From positions 1 through 64,000 of the forward strand of contig MU119208.1 of assembly GCA_014904845.1 (NCBI GenBank): a stretch of 64,000 nt of DNA, written 5' to 3'. Both the position numbers and the translations under genes were made by a program. Positions within the stretch are counted from its first letter, which is position 1; each line of letters opens with the position of its first letter. Shown here piece after piece: positions 14,401 through 25,858 of this stretch. The DNA is from Acephala macrosclerotiorum (taxonomy: Eukaryota; Ascomycota; Leotiomycetes; Helotiales; Mollisiaceae). The notes beneath the pieces are model-generated. The model did not search any database and was not told the origin of the DNA. It saw nothing but the letters and a program-made list of their open reading frames with translations.

Positions 14401-17400
14401 ATTCGAAAAATTTCAAATAAATTATTAAATTTTAAATTGAAATTCGACGTTAAAACTTTAATAATAATAATTAAAATCGTATAAATTTTATAAACGTCGA
14501 CGATTTTTTTAACGTTATTATTAATTTAAAAAATATTTTAAAAATATATTTATAAAAAACGCTTATTAATTTTTTATGATTATAAAAATTTAAAATCGTT
14601 TATAAAATAATTTTTAATATTTAATACGATTAATTAATTAAATTTATATATTAAACAAAAAATAATATTTTATAAAATAATTAATATTAATATAAATTAT
14701 ATATATAATTAAAATCGTATTTATTTAAACGATTAAATTAAAACGAAAAAAATAATATTTTTTAAAAATTTCAATTAATTCGAATTCGTAAAAAATTTTA
14801 TATTATAAAAAAAAATAAACGCAATAATAAAAAAATATTAAAAAAACGTTATAATTATAAAATTATTTCGATTAAATTATAATATTAATAAAATAAATAT
14901 AATAAAAAAAATATTTATTATTAAAAATTAATAAATCGAATTAAATTTATAATTATAATTTAAATAAATATAAATTTTTTTAATATTAAAATTCGAATCG
15001 AATTTCGACGTATTAAAAAATTTATTTAATTTTTAAATAAAAATCGATATAATTATAATCGCGAAATAATATATATTTTTATTAAATTTTAAAAATAAAA
15101 AATTTAAATTAATATTAAAAAAATACGTATTAATTATATTTTATATAATATATAAAAACGAAAATAATTTTAAAAATTTAAATAATTTTTTTTATTTAAA
15201 ATATATTATTTATATTATTTATTAATATAATAATATTTATAGATTTAATAAATAAATAAATAAATAAAACGATAAATTTTTTTTTAATAAAAATATATAT
15301 ATTTAATAATATATACGTTTTTTATTCGAAATTTTTTATTATATTATTAATTTAATTTAATCGATTAATAAATTTAAAAAACGAAAAAAAAAAATTACGA
15401 ATATAATAATTTTAAATTTTAAAAATTTTAACGTTTATTATTATCGATTTTGAGTTTTAAAATTATATTATAAAAAAACTTAAATTAAATCTCAAATTAA
15501 ATAAATAAAAAAATTTAAATAAAACAAATTATTATAAATAAATTTTATTAAATATATAATTCGAACGATTTATTTTTATTATTAAATTATATTTCGAAAA
15601 AAAAATTATATTAAATAATATTCGATATTATTTAATTTTATAATTTTTAATATACGAAATTAAATTAAAAAATACTATTATTAATATAAAATAAAAATAA
15701 AAAAAAAATTTAATTTTAAATTAAAATCGATTTTTCAAAATTTAAAAAAAAAAATTATTTTTTGAAAATTAAAATTTATTAATATATTATAATTTTTTAA
15801 TTTTTTAAATTTAAATAAAAATTTAATTCTTAATATTAATATATAAATATATATATATTTCTTTTTTTAACGTAAATATTTTTTTAATTTTCTTATATAT
15901 TATTATTTAAAAAAAAAATTAATCGAATTTATTAAATTTATTAAAATTTTAAATATATTATTATTTTATTTTTTATTTAAATTTTTTTATATAAATATCG
16001 AATTTAATAAAAATTTTATAATTTAATTTAATTTAAATACGTTTATAATTATTAGTAATTTAATAAATTTCGTTTTTTTTATTATTATTATTTATATTTT
16101 TTTTTGATATTAATATTTAATAATTTTAATAAATTAATTTTTATTTAAATTCGAATTAATAAAAATATTGTAAACGTTTTTATTGCGAATTATAATTAAT
16201 ACGAAAATATTAAATTTAAAATTAACGAATAAAAATATATTTTAAATTTAATTATAATTCGTATATAAATTTTTAAATTTAATAAAAAAATTAAAAAATC
16301 GATTTTTATTATTATTTAATTAAAAAAAACGTTTAAATTTTTTTTAAATTTATATAAAACGATTTAATTCAAAAATTAAAATAAATTATATTACGCGATT
16401 CGTACGAATTTTATTATCGAATTTTAAAATTTTATTAAAAAATAATTTATTATTAAATTATATAAAAAATTAATAAATAAAAAAAAAATATTTATATTAA
16501 AAAATTACGATTTTTAAATCGAAATCGAATTTAATATACAATTTAAAATATTTTATAAATTTATATGTAATTTAATTCAATTTAATATTAATTTTTTTTT
16601 AAAAAAAAAAAAAATTTCAATACGACGCGTTTTTTAATTATAACGATTTTCGATTCAAAGAATTTAATATATTCGAATTATTAATTATTATTAATTAATT
16701 TTTTTTCGAGTTATTTTTTTTTAAAAAAAAAAAAAATAAAAAAAAAATCGAATATTTATTGATATATATATACGAACGTATAATTTTTTAAATTCAAAAT
16801 ATAATTACATTTTTAAATTTATTAATATTAAACTTTTAAAACGAATTTTTAAAAATATTGAAATAAATAATAATAATCGTTAATTTATTAAATTATTATT
16901 AAAAAAAATTTAAAAATTATTTTATTAATATAATAAATAAATATATAAATAAAATCGAATATTATTATAATCAGTTTAATTTTTATTTTTTTAAATTTAT
17001 TATACAATTTTTTAATATACGATTATTATTATTTTATTATTTTTTTATATATAATTATTATTTTTTTTATTATTTTTTTATATACGATTATTATTATTAT
17101 TATTTTATTAAAAACGAAAAAAAAAAAAAAAAAATTTTTATTATTTTTATTAATTAATATATATATTAAATATTTATAAAATGTATTTCGAATTTATTTT
17201 TATTTACGTTTTTTTTTTTTAATTTATTTTTTTTTTATTTTAAATTATAAATATAATTCGTTAATAATATTTTTATTATTTTATTTAATATTATATAATA
17301 AATTTTTTTAATTAAAAATTTAAATTCAAATTTTTATTATACGTTATTACGTTTTTTAATATAATTAATAATATGTTTTAATATAAAAAATTTTACGTTT

Positions 17401-17897
17401 TTACGTGATTTATTTATTTTTATTTATTTTTATATAAAATAAATTTTAATAAAATAAATAAATTATAATAATTTAATAATAATTTAATAAATTTAAATAA
17501 TATATTAATATAATAAAAAATATTTTTAATTATATTTTATTTTTTAATAAAAAAAAATATTTTTTAAAAAATTAAAATAATTAAAATTTTAAAAAATAAA
17601 AAAATAAAAATAAAATTTATAATTTAAAAATTATATTTTTCAATTTTTTATATCTTTATCGAATTTTATTATTATAATTATTTATTTTATTAAATTTTTT
17701 TTTTATTTATTTTATGTTTTTTTTTTATTATTATTTTTAATTTATTTTCATTATATAAACTATTGAAAATAATTATAAAAATATTAAAAAACTAGAAATA
17801 TTGTAAATTAAATTGAAACTTTTTAATCTAGAAAATAAGACTTTATTACTTAATTTCCTGCGCCTAGATAGTTGAAGATTGTGTACAGGCGAATACC

Positions 17898-18051
17898 TGT
17901 TCCAATATATGATCTCGGCTAGCGGCACCGAGCTAGGGGCGCATGCGCGGCACGTGACAGCGCCCTATGACAATTTGAACATTGGTGCACGATCGTATCA
18001 AGCGGATGATACTAGCATCTGCTAAATAACAAATACTAACTACATTTCACA
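17898..18051. mobile_element. Possible solo LTR at the edge of the AT-rich block
   Basis: Starts TGTTCCAATATATG and ends CTACATTTCACA, so it has the TG...CA termini of an LTR. It contains a GC-rich internal part with CACGTGAC and a short tail rich in CTAAAT/ACTAAC as in fungal Copia LTRs. No target-site duplication is clear and there is no second copy in the window, so this is a suggestion only. Confidence 0.3.
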
Positions 18052-18740
18052 GAAGTCGCTATTTCCAAAGTCAAAGTCTCTCCAGTCTCAGGACATTGTC
18101 TTTCTAGTTTTCATAAGTTTTCATGCTTTGTAGTCGGCCTTTGCGCATATATTAAGCAACTCCCTGGCTGTGCATGCAGCGTGCAGTACGGATGCACTTT
18201 GAGGATCAGCTGAAATATGCCTGTGAGCCGTGTCCACTAGTTTGGAAATCCATTGGATTTCATTTCTCGACTTTCCTCATCTTTTATCTGCTCTTAATGA
18301 TTGTACTCAAGCTTCTGGTATTTTGGCGGGGTCTTTTTTTTTTCGCGCTATATCGCGAGGGGATGTCACAGCCAAAACCTCAAGATGAGAGCATAATGCG
18401 TTAGTAGCTCAGCAGCACATATTTCATTCAGGTCCCATATCATCAATTTCGAATGCGATCTATCATTCTTCAATTCTCCTAGTTTAGACCACCTTTTAAA
18501 TTCTTCGAAAAAAAAAAAAAAAAGGCAGAAATGGAAAACTTTAGCAATATTCCTCCCTGTCAAGATATATTTCATTTCATGGCATACAGCCTTTGTTTAC
18601 TATGCATGCATTTAAACTCTTTATTTTCTTGCGCAAGACCTAGACAAGCGAACCTCTTTGTTCGTCTAAGGCAAGATCTTAGAAGTGGCGTTTGTTGCAC
18701 ATCGCATCAACGTTGCCATGCCACAGTATTTACTTTCAGC
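18052..18740. other. Transition sequence, no gene seen
   Basis: Ordinary composition with an A-run at about 18509. Short frames on both strands show no family resemblance. Confidence 0.4.
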
Positions 18741-19135
18741 TGCGAGGCTGATCATGGGCCATCTCAGATGTCCATATGCCACAAGCTTTTCGATCCGAAA
18801 AATGGTATGCAGTGAAGCACAATGAAACCACTCCGGATCGTTTTGGTCTTTTCCACTTGAAAAAATTATGTCCTTAAATTTGGGTATGGTAATGGTCGAA
18901 AGACTTTGAGAACCATGCCATTGTACCAGGATACCTGGGAGACTCGAGACCCTTGAGGATTGTTCCAGAAACTCGCGTTCGAATGATATGTGCTATGAAG
19001 GTGTCTTGGAGGAGCTGAGCGATGTTATTGTCCCAGGGCACGAGGGAGATTCGAAATTCATGACTCAATTAATAAAACTACTTCCTCTCTCCAATGACAA
19101 CCTCATCAGATCCACCAAGAGCATGCATGTCAATC
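18740..19135 (+). pseudogene. Decayed coding remnant, family unknown
   Basis: Protein-like stretches appear on the plus strand in changing frames. KWYAVKHNETTPDRFGLFHL lies near 18800, IVPGYLGDSRPLRIVPETRV near 18920-18980, then after a frame change CYEGVLEELSDVIVPGHEGD near 18990-19055, running on to a stop near 19143. The mixed composition and the repeated V-P-G motif look like real protein rather than chance, but I do not recognise the family. It stands directly upstream of another pseudogene and may belong to the same old gene. Confidence 0.3.
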
Positions 19136-19224
19136 CACTTCCATAGATATCAACGTGGCACCCGCTCAAATCATACAAAAGATAGAGCTAGGTCAGTTGT
19201 GGGTTAGACAGGTACAATTGTGAA

Positions 19225-20554
19225 TTGGACTATGCCATTCCCAGTTTAGTTGCGGGAGCTATCCACACTAACCTACCATCCAAATACTATGCCAATGCAG
19301 TCCTTTACAAGAATCTAAGCTCGTACCTTTCTTTTCCGCTCCCAGACATCATAGTTCACACACGAAAACCACACGAACCCCGAGACGACTCTCCAATGCT
19401 AACACCCCAACCCAAATCAAACAGTCGCAACAACACTGCAGCACGCCAAAAAAAAAAAAAAAAAAAAGGCAACGAAGGCGCCGCCTTCTCAAACTTCTTC
19501 GATGAGGAGGCTGGTCTCGCTGGTCTTTTCGGTGAAGAGGACTTATGTACTCCACCCACCACCACCACTCCAGCACAACCAGCCACAGCGCCCATTGACT
19601 ATCCCAAACTCTCACTAATGGGCATCCCCGCCGAACTCCACCTCCAAACCTTCGGAAACCTCACTACATTCCCAACCAGCACATTCTGCCTCAACGATCT
19701 CAAACTGAAACCCAAGAAAAACACCCTACACAACGAACCAGCCTCTGCACCCCAAATCCGCATGGACTTCCTCTGAACAAACCGACAGATATATAACGAG
19801 TGTTCCAATATCATCTGGAAGAACACCTTCAAAATATACTTGAGACCGGGCTACTCCGAAAACAACTCCAGAGAGGGACAAAAAGGCAGCATGTGCGATA
19901 ACCGCGGCATCTTCAAGCCCAACGTCTTGAACACAGGCATCTGCAACAACGTCATCTGTTTCCGACTAACATCGACATCCTGGGATTGTCCGAGCTAGAT
20001 TTAAACTTTATGCGCCTTGCGCGCCATACGCTTGGTGTCGATCTTGGTGCTTATGGACCACGCGCCCTCGAGTAGACTTTCCTCATGCTTCAGCAATGCC
20101 TAAATTTGAAGAAGCTTACGCTGCAAGTGCATCGGATTTTCGATGACAGGTTTCAAGAGGCGCGCAGTATTGAACGAAGATCAGAGATGACAAATGAGAG
20201 GAGCGAGCAATACCGGGGCTGTTCAAAGTACTCGAGGATGCTGGGGGTGAAAAAGGGTACCTGTCGCATCTGGAAGAGCGCATCCAATGCGAATCTTTTG
20301 TAGAAACTCACGGCGAGAAGGCTGATCATCGACTGGATGTACCGCGATATCTCATTCAGCCTAAATGATGGGCTGTGGCTCTTCGAATATTCAAGGAAAT
20401 AAGCACAGCTTTTGGAGCTCCGGTATGGCTGGATGGAGTTATGATCCACGACAACAACGGAGAAGAAGTTGGCTCAATCTTCATTAAGGTTTGGGATGAC
20501 AGTCAGGAAACAGAGGTATACCATCGCCTCAAGGGAAAATACTATGCAGCTTGA
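19225..20554 (+). pseudogene. Decayed F-box/2EXR-like gene
   Basis: A likely start is the ATG at 19396. A lysine run encoded by an A homopolymer (19448-19467) follows, then an acidic FFDEEAGLAGLFGEED stretch. Near 19611-19680 is LSLMGIPAELHLQTFGNL, which resembles the F-box-like opening LxxIPAELRLQIF common in large fungal families. A TGA at 19774 interrupts, and the same frame continues with RQIYNECSNIIWKNTF, typical of the region that follows in those families. Further broken segments continue, including LQQCLNLKKLTLQVHRIFDD near 20090. A good C-terminus (WLDGVMIHDNNGEEVGSIF..., near 20430-20551) ends at the TGA at 20552-20554. At least three lesions are needed, so it is not functional as it stands. 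Its position 1.4 kb from the RIP block fits decay at a heterochromatin edge; that is inference. Confidence 0.5.
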
Positions 20555-21334
20555 GTCATCGCATCTGAGTATTTAGAGGTGCCTGGACAAGGTGTGGAAC
20601 AAGTTTAGAAATCCGGTCAAGCCTGCCATTTGCACCCTCCCCAGATGAACGAGTTGACAAAGAGAATTCGACGGAGACTTCAATTCGAGCCAGAATGTTC
20701 TGAGGCAGAGAAGTGCTTGGAAAATTTCTCAGCGTGGCGGGACAGGTAGTTGTCATTGTCTTCTTTCGAGGGCCGTGAGCGCTACAAATTGAAGGGAGAG
20801 GGGCTCTTTGCTGTTCCCCAGTGGTACGGACACTTGGGATCAACATAGTTGTGCAAGACAAAGGGCGCATACTTTGTGCACCCTGTCTGCTCAGTCATCT
20901 TGTTCAAGCATAATGTAGATAGTAAATAAAACGAAATGAATATCAAGGCAACACAAATCGTCCACATTGATCATCAACATTGAAATTGCTTCTGCATAGT
21001 TTGTGACTCCTGCTAGATAGAGCACTGTGAATTCAGAATCTCATACCTGTCTGTCCTGCTCTACTGGCCAATGACCACCATTCGCCTCAGATATAGTCAA
21101 CGCGGTGAAATCGCGCTCCGCGCAGAGGCTGTTCGTAGGAAGGGTTTTCAATTTTTGATTTTGGAGGCTCTGCAACTCATCAGCGACTGCCTCATCCTCC
21201 AGAGATGGAAGAACATACCAATAACGTCCAAGTACACACGCCGATATGCCTTCAGAGCAGACATATCGGCTGGCAGAAGCCACTCTTACGCAGCAATGCC
21301 CAGATCATGATCAAATTCCCATCTTCCTCTCAGC
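20555..21334. other. Intergenic, no gene seen
   Basis: Short overlapping frames on both strands without recognisable motifs. Presumed 3' region of the Y14 gene on the minus strand. Confidence 0.4.
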
Positions 21335-21932
21335 TCAATTAATGTCATCATCCCTTCCACCCGGGCTGCGGCTCCGGCTTCTGGCTCTTCCCTTCGCAGG
21401 TGGACGTCCACTACCTCTGCCTCCCTTCTCCTTTGGTGGTGGTCGAACGAATGCGAAATCAACCTCGATGGTCTGCTCCAACAGCTTGGTATTATGCGCT
21501 CCGTCAATCGCCTTGCGCGCCTCGTCCAGAGTTGGGTACTCGATCAAAGCATAACCCTGTCGCACACAGCATGTCAGTCTACGTCCTCAATCGCAATACT
21601 CTCCTCTCCTCCAAAACTTAATGCGCGACGAAGCTGTGCGACAAAGGCAATATTCGCGACAGAAAAGCACAAACCTTAACATAACCAGTCCTCCGATCCA
21701 AATTCAAATGCAGATTCTTAATCTCTCCAAACTCCGCAAACAAATCATTCAGATCCTCCTCACTCGCCTCCTCATGAACATTCGTGACGATGATGATCCA
21801 TCCCTCGATCGATCGGACAGCGGTCGCGTTCGAGTGGGTGTTCATGTTAGCGTTCTTAGAGGGGGTGCTGTTGTCTTCGTTTTTTGGTTCGGGGGAGAGA
21901 GGTGCATCGAGCTCCATTTCTGTGTCGGCCAT
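21335..21932 (-). CDS. RNA-binding protein Y14 (RBM8A) of the exon junction complex
   Basis: Exons, minus strand: 21932-21675 and 21556-21335, with a 118-nt intron (donor GTTTGT, acceptor ACAG); 159 residues. One RRM: RNP2 WIIIVTN at residues 45-51 and RNP1 KGYALIEY at 86-93. The intron falls exactly after the K of RNP1. The [12 protein letters not shown] sequence and the C-terminal tail ending [12 protein letters not shown] are characteristic of Y14, which pairs with Mago nashi in the exon junction complex deposited on spliced nuclear mRNA. The length is close to the animal protein (about 174). The start is the first ATG of MADTEMELD, seven bases from an 11-nt C run in the leader. A longer upstream frame with no ATG context was not used. 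Identification is secure from motif order. Which fungal EJC functions it retains is not visible here. Confidence 0.9.
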
Positions 21933-21938
21933 CTTTGC

Positions 21939-21949
21939 GGGGGGGGGGG
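21939..21949 (-). other. C11 homopolymer in the leader just before the Y14 start
   Basis: Eleven G on the plus strand, i.e. poly(C) in the sense strand, a few bases upstream of the ATG at 21932. It could influence initiation or bind poly(C)-binding proteins, or simply be a slippage site. Confidence 0.5.
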
Positions 21950-22504
21950 TTTGTTTGCGTTGCGGGGAGGTGCAGATGGGTTGTTTGTGGAAGGCGCGAT
22001 GAGGTTGAGGTTCTTTGGTGAGGGTCGGCGAGGCTGGATGGCGCCAGTGATTCTTTTTCGCTTCCAGGGAAAGACACGGAGCTTCTTTCACTGACTCCGA
22101 TAATGTATCTTCAGCTTCAACTCTTATAGAATCGTTAGAACAAGCTTCATCGAATATAGACACGTCGTACCCCAGAGGCCTCTAGCAAGTGCTCAAATCC
22201 ATGTGTCAAATTGTGCTGATTTGGTTTCGGTAGGGCTGATACCCCTTCGGGCTTCTGATTGGGTGCTTCATACGACGAGACTCTGATGTGAGCGCTAGCC
22301 TTCAGTCGTATCCCGAAATGTCTCCTTTGGGTAACCAGCCCTTCGAAAGATTCCAGAGCTTGATTATTGGTAGTGTCGTAACTGATATTCCAGTCTTCCA
22401 CTTCCATCATATTTATACCCAGAGCATAATGAAAGAATGGCGTCTCAATTTCACACTTTCCCTCGTTCCTACTTTGTGTACTATTTGCAGAAGAAATCGC
22501 AGTA
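21950..22504. promoter_or_regulatory. Divergent promoter region between Y14 and the monooxygenase
   Basis: About 570 bases separate the two divergently oriented start codons. No individual element could be assigned. The presence of both promoters is inferred from gene orientation. Confidence 0.4.
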
Positions 22505-24434
22505 ATGGCTTCGACTGGTCCGCCGAGAAAGGTGATTGTTGTGGGTGGTGGTTTCTATGGCATAGTTGCTGCGAAGACATACCTACAAATTAACCCCTCT
22601 GCAGATGTTACGGTCATAGATAGAGAAGATGGAATTGGAGGAGTCTGGTCTGCATCACGGATCTATCCTGGCTTGACTTATGAAGTGCCTACTCCTATGC
22701 TAAACTTCTCCGACTTTGACATGTGCCAGGAGCTTGGGAAGGAGATGTGGGAGGATGTTAGTGGGTATGAGGTCAATGAATTCTTGGTAAGCGTCCTTGA
22801 GTAATGATATGCTGTGCGCTGCTGATCTGTCGAAGATGAAATATGCTAAGAAACATGACCTCCTTAAACTCTGTCGACTCAACACAGAAGTCGAGACCAT
22901 CGAAAGAGATAACTCAGGTTGGAAAGTCTTTGTCCGACCCATTTCCAACCCCAAGCTGCTCCAAAAGCACTAACTTGCGAGAAACTCATCATGGCTGTCG
23001 GCATCACCTCGAAGCCAAAGATGCCCGATCTTGACCTGAGCAAGTTCGAAGGCTTCTACATGCACGCTAAAGAAATGGGCAAGCGTCACCAAGAACTCAT
23101 TACAGACAAGGTCAAGAACGTCACGATCATCGGTGGGCACAAGTCAGCGCTGGAAGCAGTTGGAACTTGTGCTCAAGTAGGGAAGAATGTTGAATGGCTG
23201 GTGAAGCCTGAAGGTAGTGGACCGACTTGGATGATGCCTACTAAAAATCCGCAAGGAGAACCCATGGCGAAGATGGCGTCGAAAAGGTTCATGGCAGCGA
23301 CGGGCCCGAGTGTCTATCGAGAGTCGAATTGGCTTGATCGATTCCTGCACAGTCAACGTTGGTGGTTGGGGACTTGGTTCATTACCTGGTTCTGGGGGTT
23401 TGTGACTAAGATGATGAAGGGTGACAGAGCGCGAATATGAAGAAGCTGGAGCCGAATCCTGAAAGGTAAGGGTTGCCCCTCGAAATCCCTCCTCGATTGG
23501 TACATTGAGCTAATGCTACGACTTCAGTGTCTTCTGGTTCGTGCCTGGAGGAACCATGGTACACAACAGAGACGCAGAAACCATTCGACTAATCGACGAA
23601 GAAAAACTCGTCCATATCAACCGCACAGAGCTAGTATCCGCTCAAGGTTGCAGTGTCACCTTATCGACAGGCAAAACGATTCCTTGCGATGCAATTGTGT
23701 TTTGTACTGGCTGGGAAGCCGCCTTTCCTCCCATGTTCGCCCCACCCCTTGCCAACGAGCTCGGTCTTCCCGTCGACTTCTCCATCCAATCCTCAAAAGA
23801 AAGAGAACATTGGCAATCCCTCGACTCCGCAGCAGAGTCACGTCTCCTCGACCGATACCCGATCCTCAAGAACCCACCGAAAGACGTTCACATCCCAACA
23901 CTATCCATGACCACCTTCCGTCTATACCGAGGAATGATACCCTCCAAACTAGCAGCAAAAGGCGACAATTCCATCATAATCCTAGGCAACCTCGCGAACG
24001 GCCGAGTCCAGCTTACCTCCGAACTCTCAGCTCTTTGGGCCATCGCCTACCTCGAAAATCTCATGCCACCATCTACCCAAGTCACACTTTCAGATGAAGA
24101 AGAAATGAATCGCGACATCGCACATCTTGATGTGTTCAGAAGGAAGCGATACCTGAATGGCTTTCCATTTAGAGTCAGTGTTGCTGATGCACCAGAGTAT
24201 GATGATGCGCTGATGAGGGATTTGGAGTTGAGGCCGGATAGGAAGAGGATGAGGATGCCAGGTGGTTGGAGAGTTTGGTTTGGGTTGAAGAGTTGGTGGA
24301 CAGAGTGGTTTGAGTCGTATTTTGCAGGCGACTATGCTGGGTTTGTGGAGGAGTTTTTGGACGGTGTGGAGGAGAGGAGAGGGAAGAGGGAGAGCATGAG
24401 TGAGCGCACTCCGTTGATCTATGATCACAGATAA
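22505..24434 (+). pseudogene. Flavin-containing monooxygenase, FMO type, with two frameshifts
   Basis: Exons 22505-22786, 22836-23465 and 23528-24434, with introns of 49 and 62 nt. The N-terminal FAD site is VIVVGGGFYG (GxGxxG, residues 10-19). The FMO-type motif KFEGFYMHAKEM follows the conserved CEKLIMAVG region, then the NADPH-binding strand VTIIGGHKSALEAV. The C-terminal part contains VFWFVPGG and the CTGW motif. In exon 2 the frame breaks twice. Near 22964-22970 (CCCCAAGCT) one missing A would restore it, and near 23428-23434 one missing base would. Adding two bases gives exactly 607 codons, so both lesions behave as single-base deletions. Either the gene has recently died or the assembly has indel errors. 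Family members oxidise soft nucleophiles or act as Baeyer-Villiger enzymes; the substrate is unknown. Classed as pseudogene as read. Confidence 0.75.
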
Positions 24435-25240
24435 GACTCCAGTGACCTGGAAGGTGAGGAACATTATGACTGTTTGGATTACACTCGTCCTCGTTAATCT
24501 TTCTGAAGATCCTCTTTCAGTTCATATCAGCGTAACAAAAAAAAATCAAGTTAATCAATTATATAATTGATTAACTTGATTAAGTTAGATAAGATTATAA
24601 TTATCGCATTTTGAAAAAAATCTTAATTATAATCAGTAGCAAAAATTTACATACAAATAATCATGATTATAATCAAATAATCAAGATTATAATCGATTAA
24701 ATCACGATTTTCTTGATCAGATTAGAATATGATTATAAGTATATCGTTATGATTAGATTATGATCAGGGCCCTATAATATAATATAATCATTTTGCACTT
24801 GTTCATATCAGAGTAGAGAGCCTCGATAGACTTGATGACATCGTAGTTCTAGCAGGCAGCAAATTTCAGTATACATTCTGCATCATACAGGAACAGTGGT
24901 ATACTCTGCGTGATACCTCACTGACCAAACTCACCTTCCCCCTGTCCCACCGCTAAGCGAGAACCCGGACGCTCCTTCTCAGCTCGGGACGAGTTAAACC
25001 CCGACAAGGACTTAAAGGTTCATGAAACTACAACAAGAAAGATTTTCGTCCATATTGATCTTGGACTCATTCGCACACATTTGATTAAATTCCAGTCATT
25101 CAATCCTCAGAAAATATCGATACGGCTTCCGACCAGGTATCCTTCTGCCATCACTAGCGGCCGCTGCTCCGCCAAAAGCCTTCAAATCACATGAGTTATG
25201 CTGTTAGTCGTATATATTTAAATAAGAAAATTTTAGACAT
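24435..25240. other. Intergenic with palindromic and TAATC-rich repeats
   Basis: After the monooxygenase 3' end comes an AT-rich 240-base stretch full of overlapping AATCAAGATTATAATC-like words. It includes the perfect palindrome listed separately. From about 24950 to 25170 lies one copy of a degenerate dispersed repeat also seen at 25508 and 25915. No gene. Confidence 0.5.
24544..24581. repeat. Perfect 38-bp palindrome
   Basis: AATCAAGTTAATCAATTAT is followed at once by its exact reverse complement (19 + 19, no spacer). It can form a cruciform or hairpin. It opens a 240-base TAATC-rich stretch, so it may be the end of a small inverted-repeat element; no matching far end was found. Confidence 0.8.
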
Positions 25241-25398
25241 GGTGACTTGGCCGAGCGGTTATGGCGTTAGTTTCAGGCACGGAAGTCTCGACTTCTTTGC
25301 GAATTTACTAATTCGAAAGAGCGTGTAAGTTGGTCCCTTTTAAAGAAATTGTTTTCGCAATACTAAATTCCAATAGGGGTTCGAATCCCACAGTCATC
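25241..25398 (+). tRNA. tRNA-Leu(CAG) with a normal intron and a second, intron-like insert in the T-stem
   Basis: Acceptor GGTGACT (25241-25247) pairs with AGTCATC (25392-25398) with one G-U pair. Box A TGGCCGAGCGG and box B GGTTCGAATCC are intact. The anticodon stem is TTAGT/ACTAA (25267-25271, 25307-25311). The loop TT-CAG-G gives anticodon CAG, decoding CUG as leucine, with a long variable arm as in tRNA-Leu. A 28-nt intron (25278-25305) sits at the canonical position after base 37. In addition, 52 nt (25325-25376) interrupt the 5' strand of the T-stem. They start GTAAGT, contain TACTAA near 25361, and end TAG. Removing them restores GTGGG pairing with CCCAC, and the result equals the uninterrupted fragment at 26642-26683. 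Whether the gene yields mature tRNA depends on removal of the insert. It could be a pseudogene. Confidence 0.8.
25325..25376 (+). other. 52-nt GT-AG insert inside the tRNA-Leu T-stem
   Basis: Starts GTAAGT, a consensus spliceosomal donor. It has TACTAA about 10 bases before the 3' end, like a fungal branch site, and ends AATAG. Length and signals match the spliceosomal introns of the protein genes in this window (46-60 nt). RNA polymerase III transcripts are not normally spliceosome substrates. Confidence 0.7.
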
Positions 25399-25405
25399 AA
25401 GAATC

Positions 25406-25412
25406 TTTTTTT
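25406..25412 (+). terminator. Pol III terminator of tRNA-Leu
   Basis: Seven T, starting seven bases downstream of the discriminator base. Confidence 0.7.
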
Positions 25413-25817
25413 CTGCTTCCCCCCCCCTTTTTTTTGTTAGTTAAAACAGCCAGGTATTTATGTCTAGAGTCCTTTGGTTGGAGCGTTGGTGTCCACTATA
25501 CTGTGGGCGAGAATTCGGATGCTCTTTTTCCCCGCCCGCCCGATGCTTCAATACCAAACAGAGACTTTTGTCCAATGCCACCTCCTAATCCTGTGTACGC
25601 ATTTTGATGAATCTAAACCTTTCAATCCTTGAACAATAATATCGATGCGACTTCGATGAGAGCTGCTTCCTGGCGTCCCCTATCAGACGAATCCCTGGGC
25701 GCCCGATACACACCAACTTGTGCGGCCTCGACCTCGACCTAGACCTGATCCTCATCTTCTATGAACACGAAAATGTACTCTTACGTGAAAATGCCTCTCC
25801 CCCTTGCTAAACTCAAT

Positions 25818-25858
25818 CCAACCTCGAAACTAGCGCCATAACCGTGAGGCCTATGACT
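25818..25858 (-). pseudogene. tRNA-Leu 5'-half fragment
   Basis: The reverse complement reads GTCATAGGCCTCACGGTTAT followed by GGCGCTAGTTTCGAGG, i.e. acceptor 5' strand, D-arm and the start of the anticodon stem of the same tRNA-Leu family. No 3' half follows. Confidence 0.55.

Noticed and set aside
14480..15100. VDDFF-like motif suggesting a second reverse transcriptase or integrase
   Set aside because: The surrounding translation does not follow any family in order; chance is likely in AT-rich sequence.
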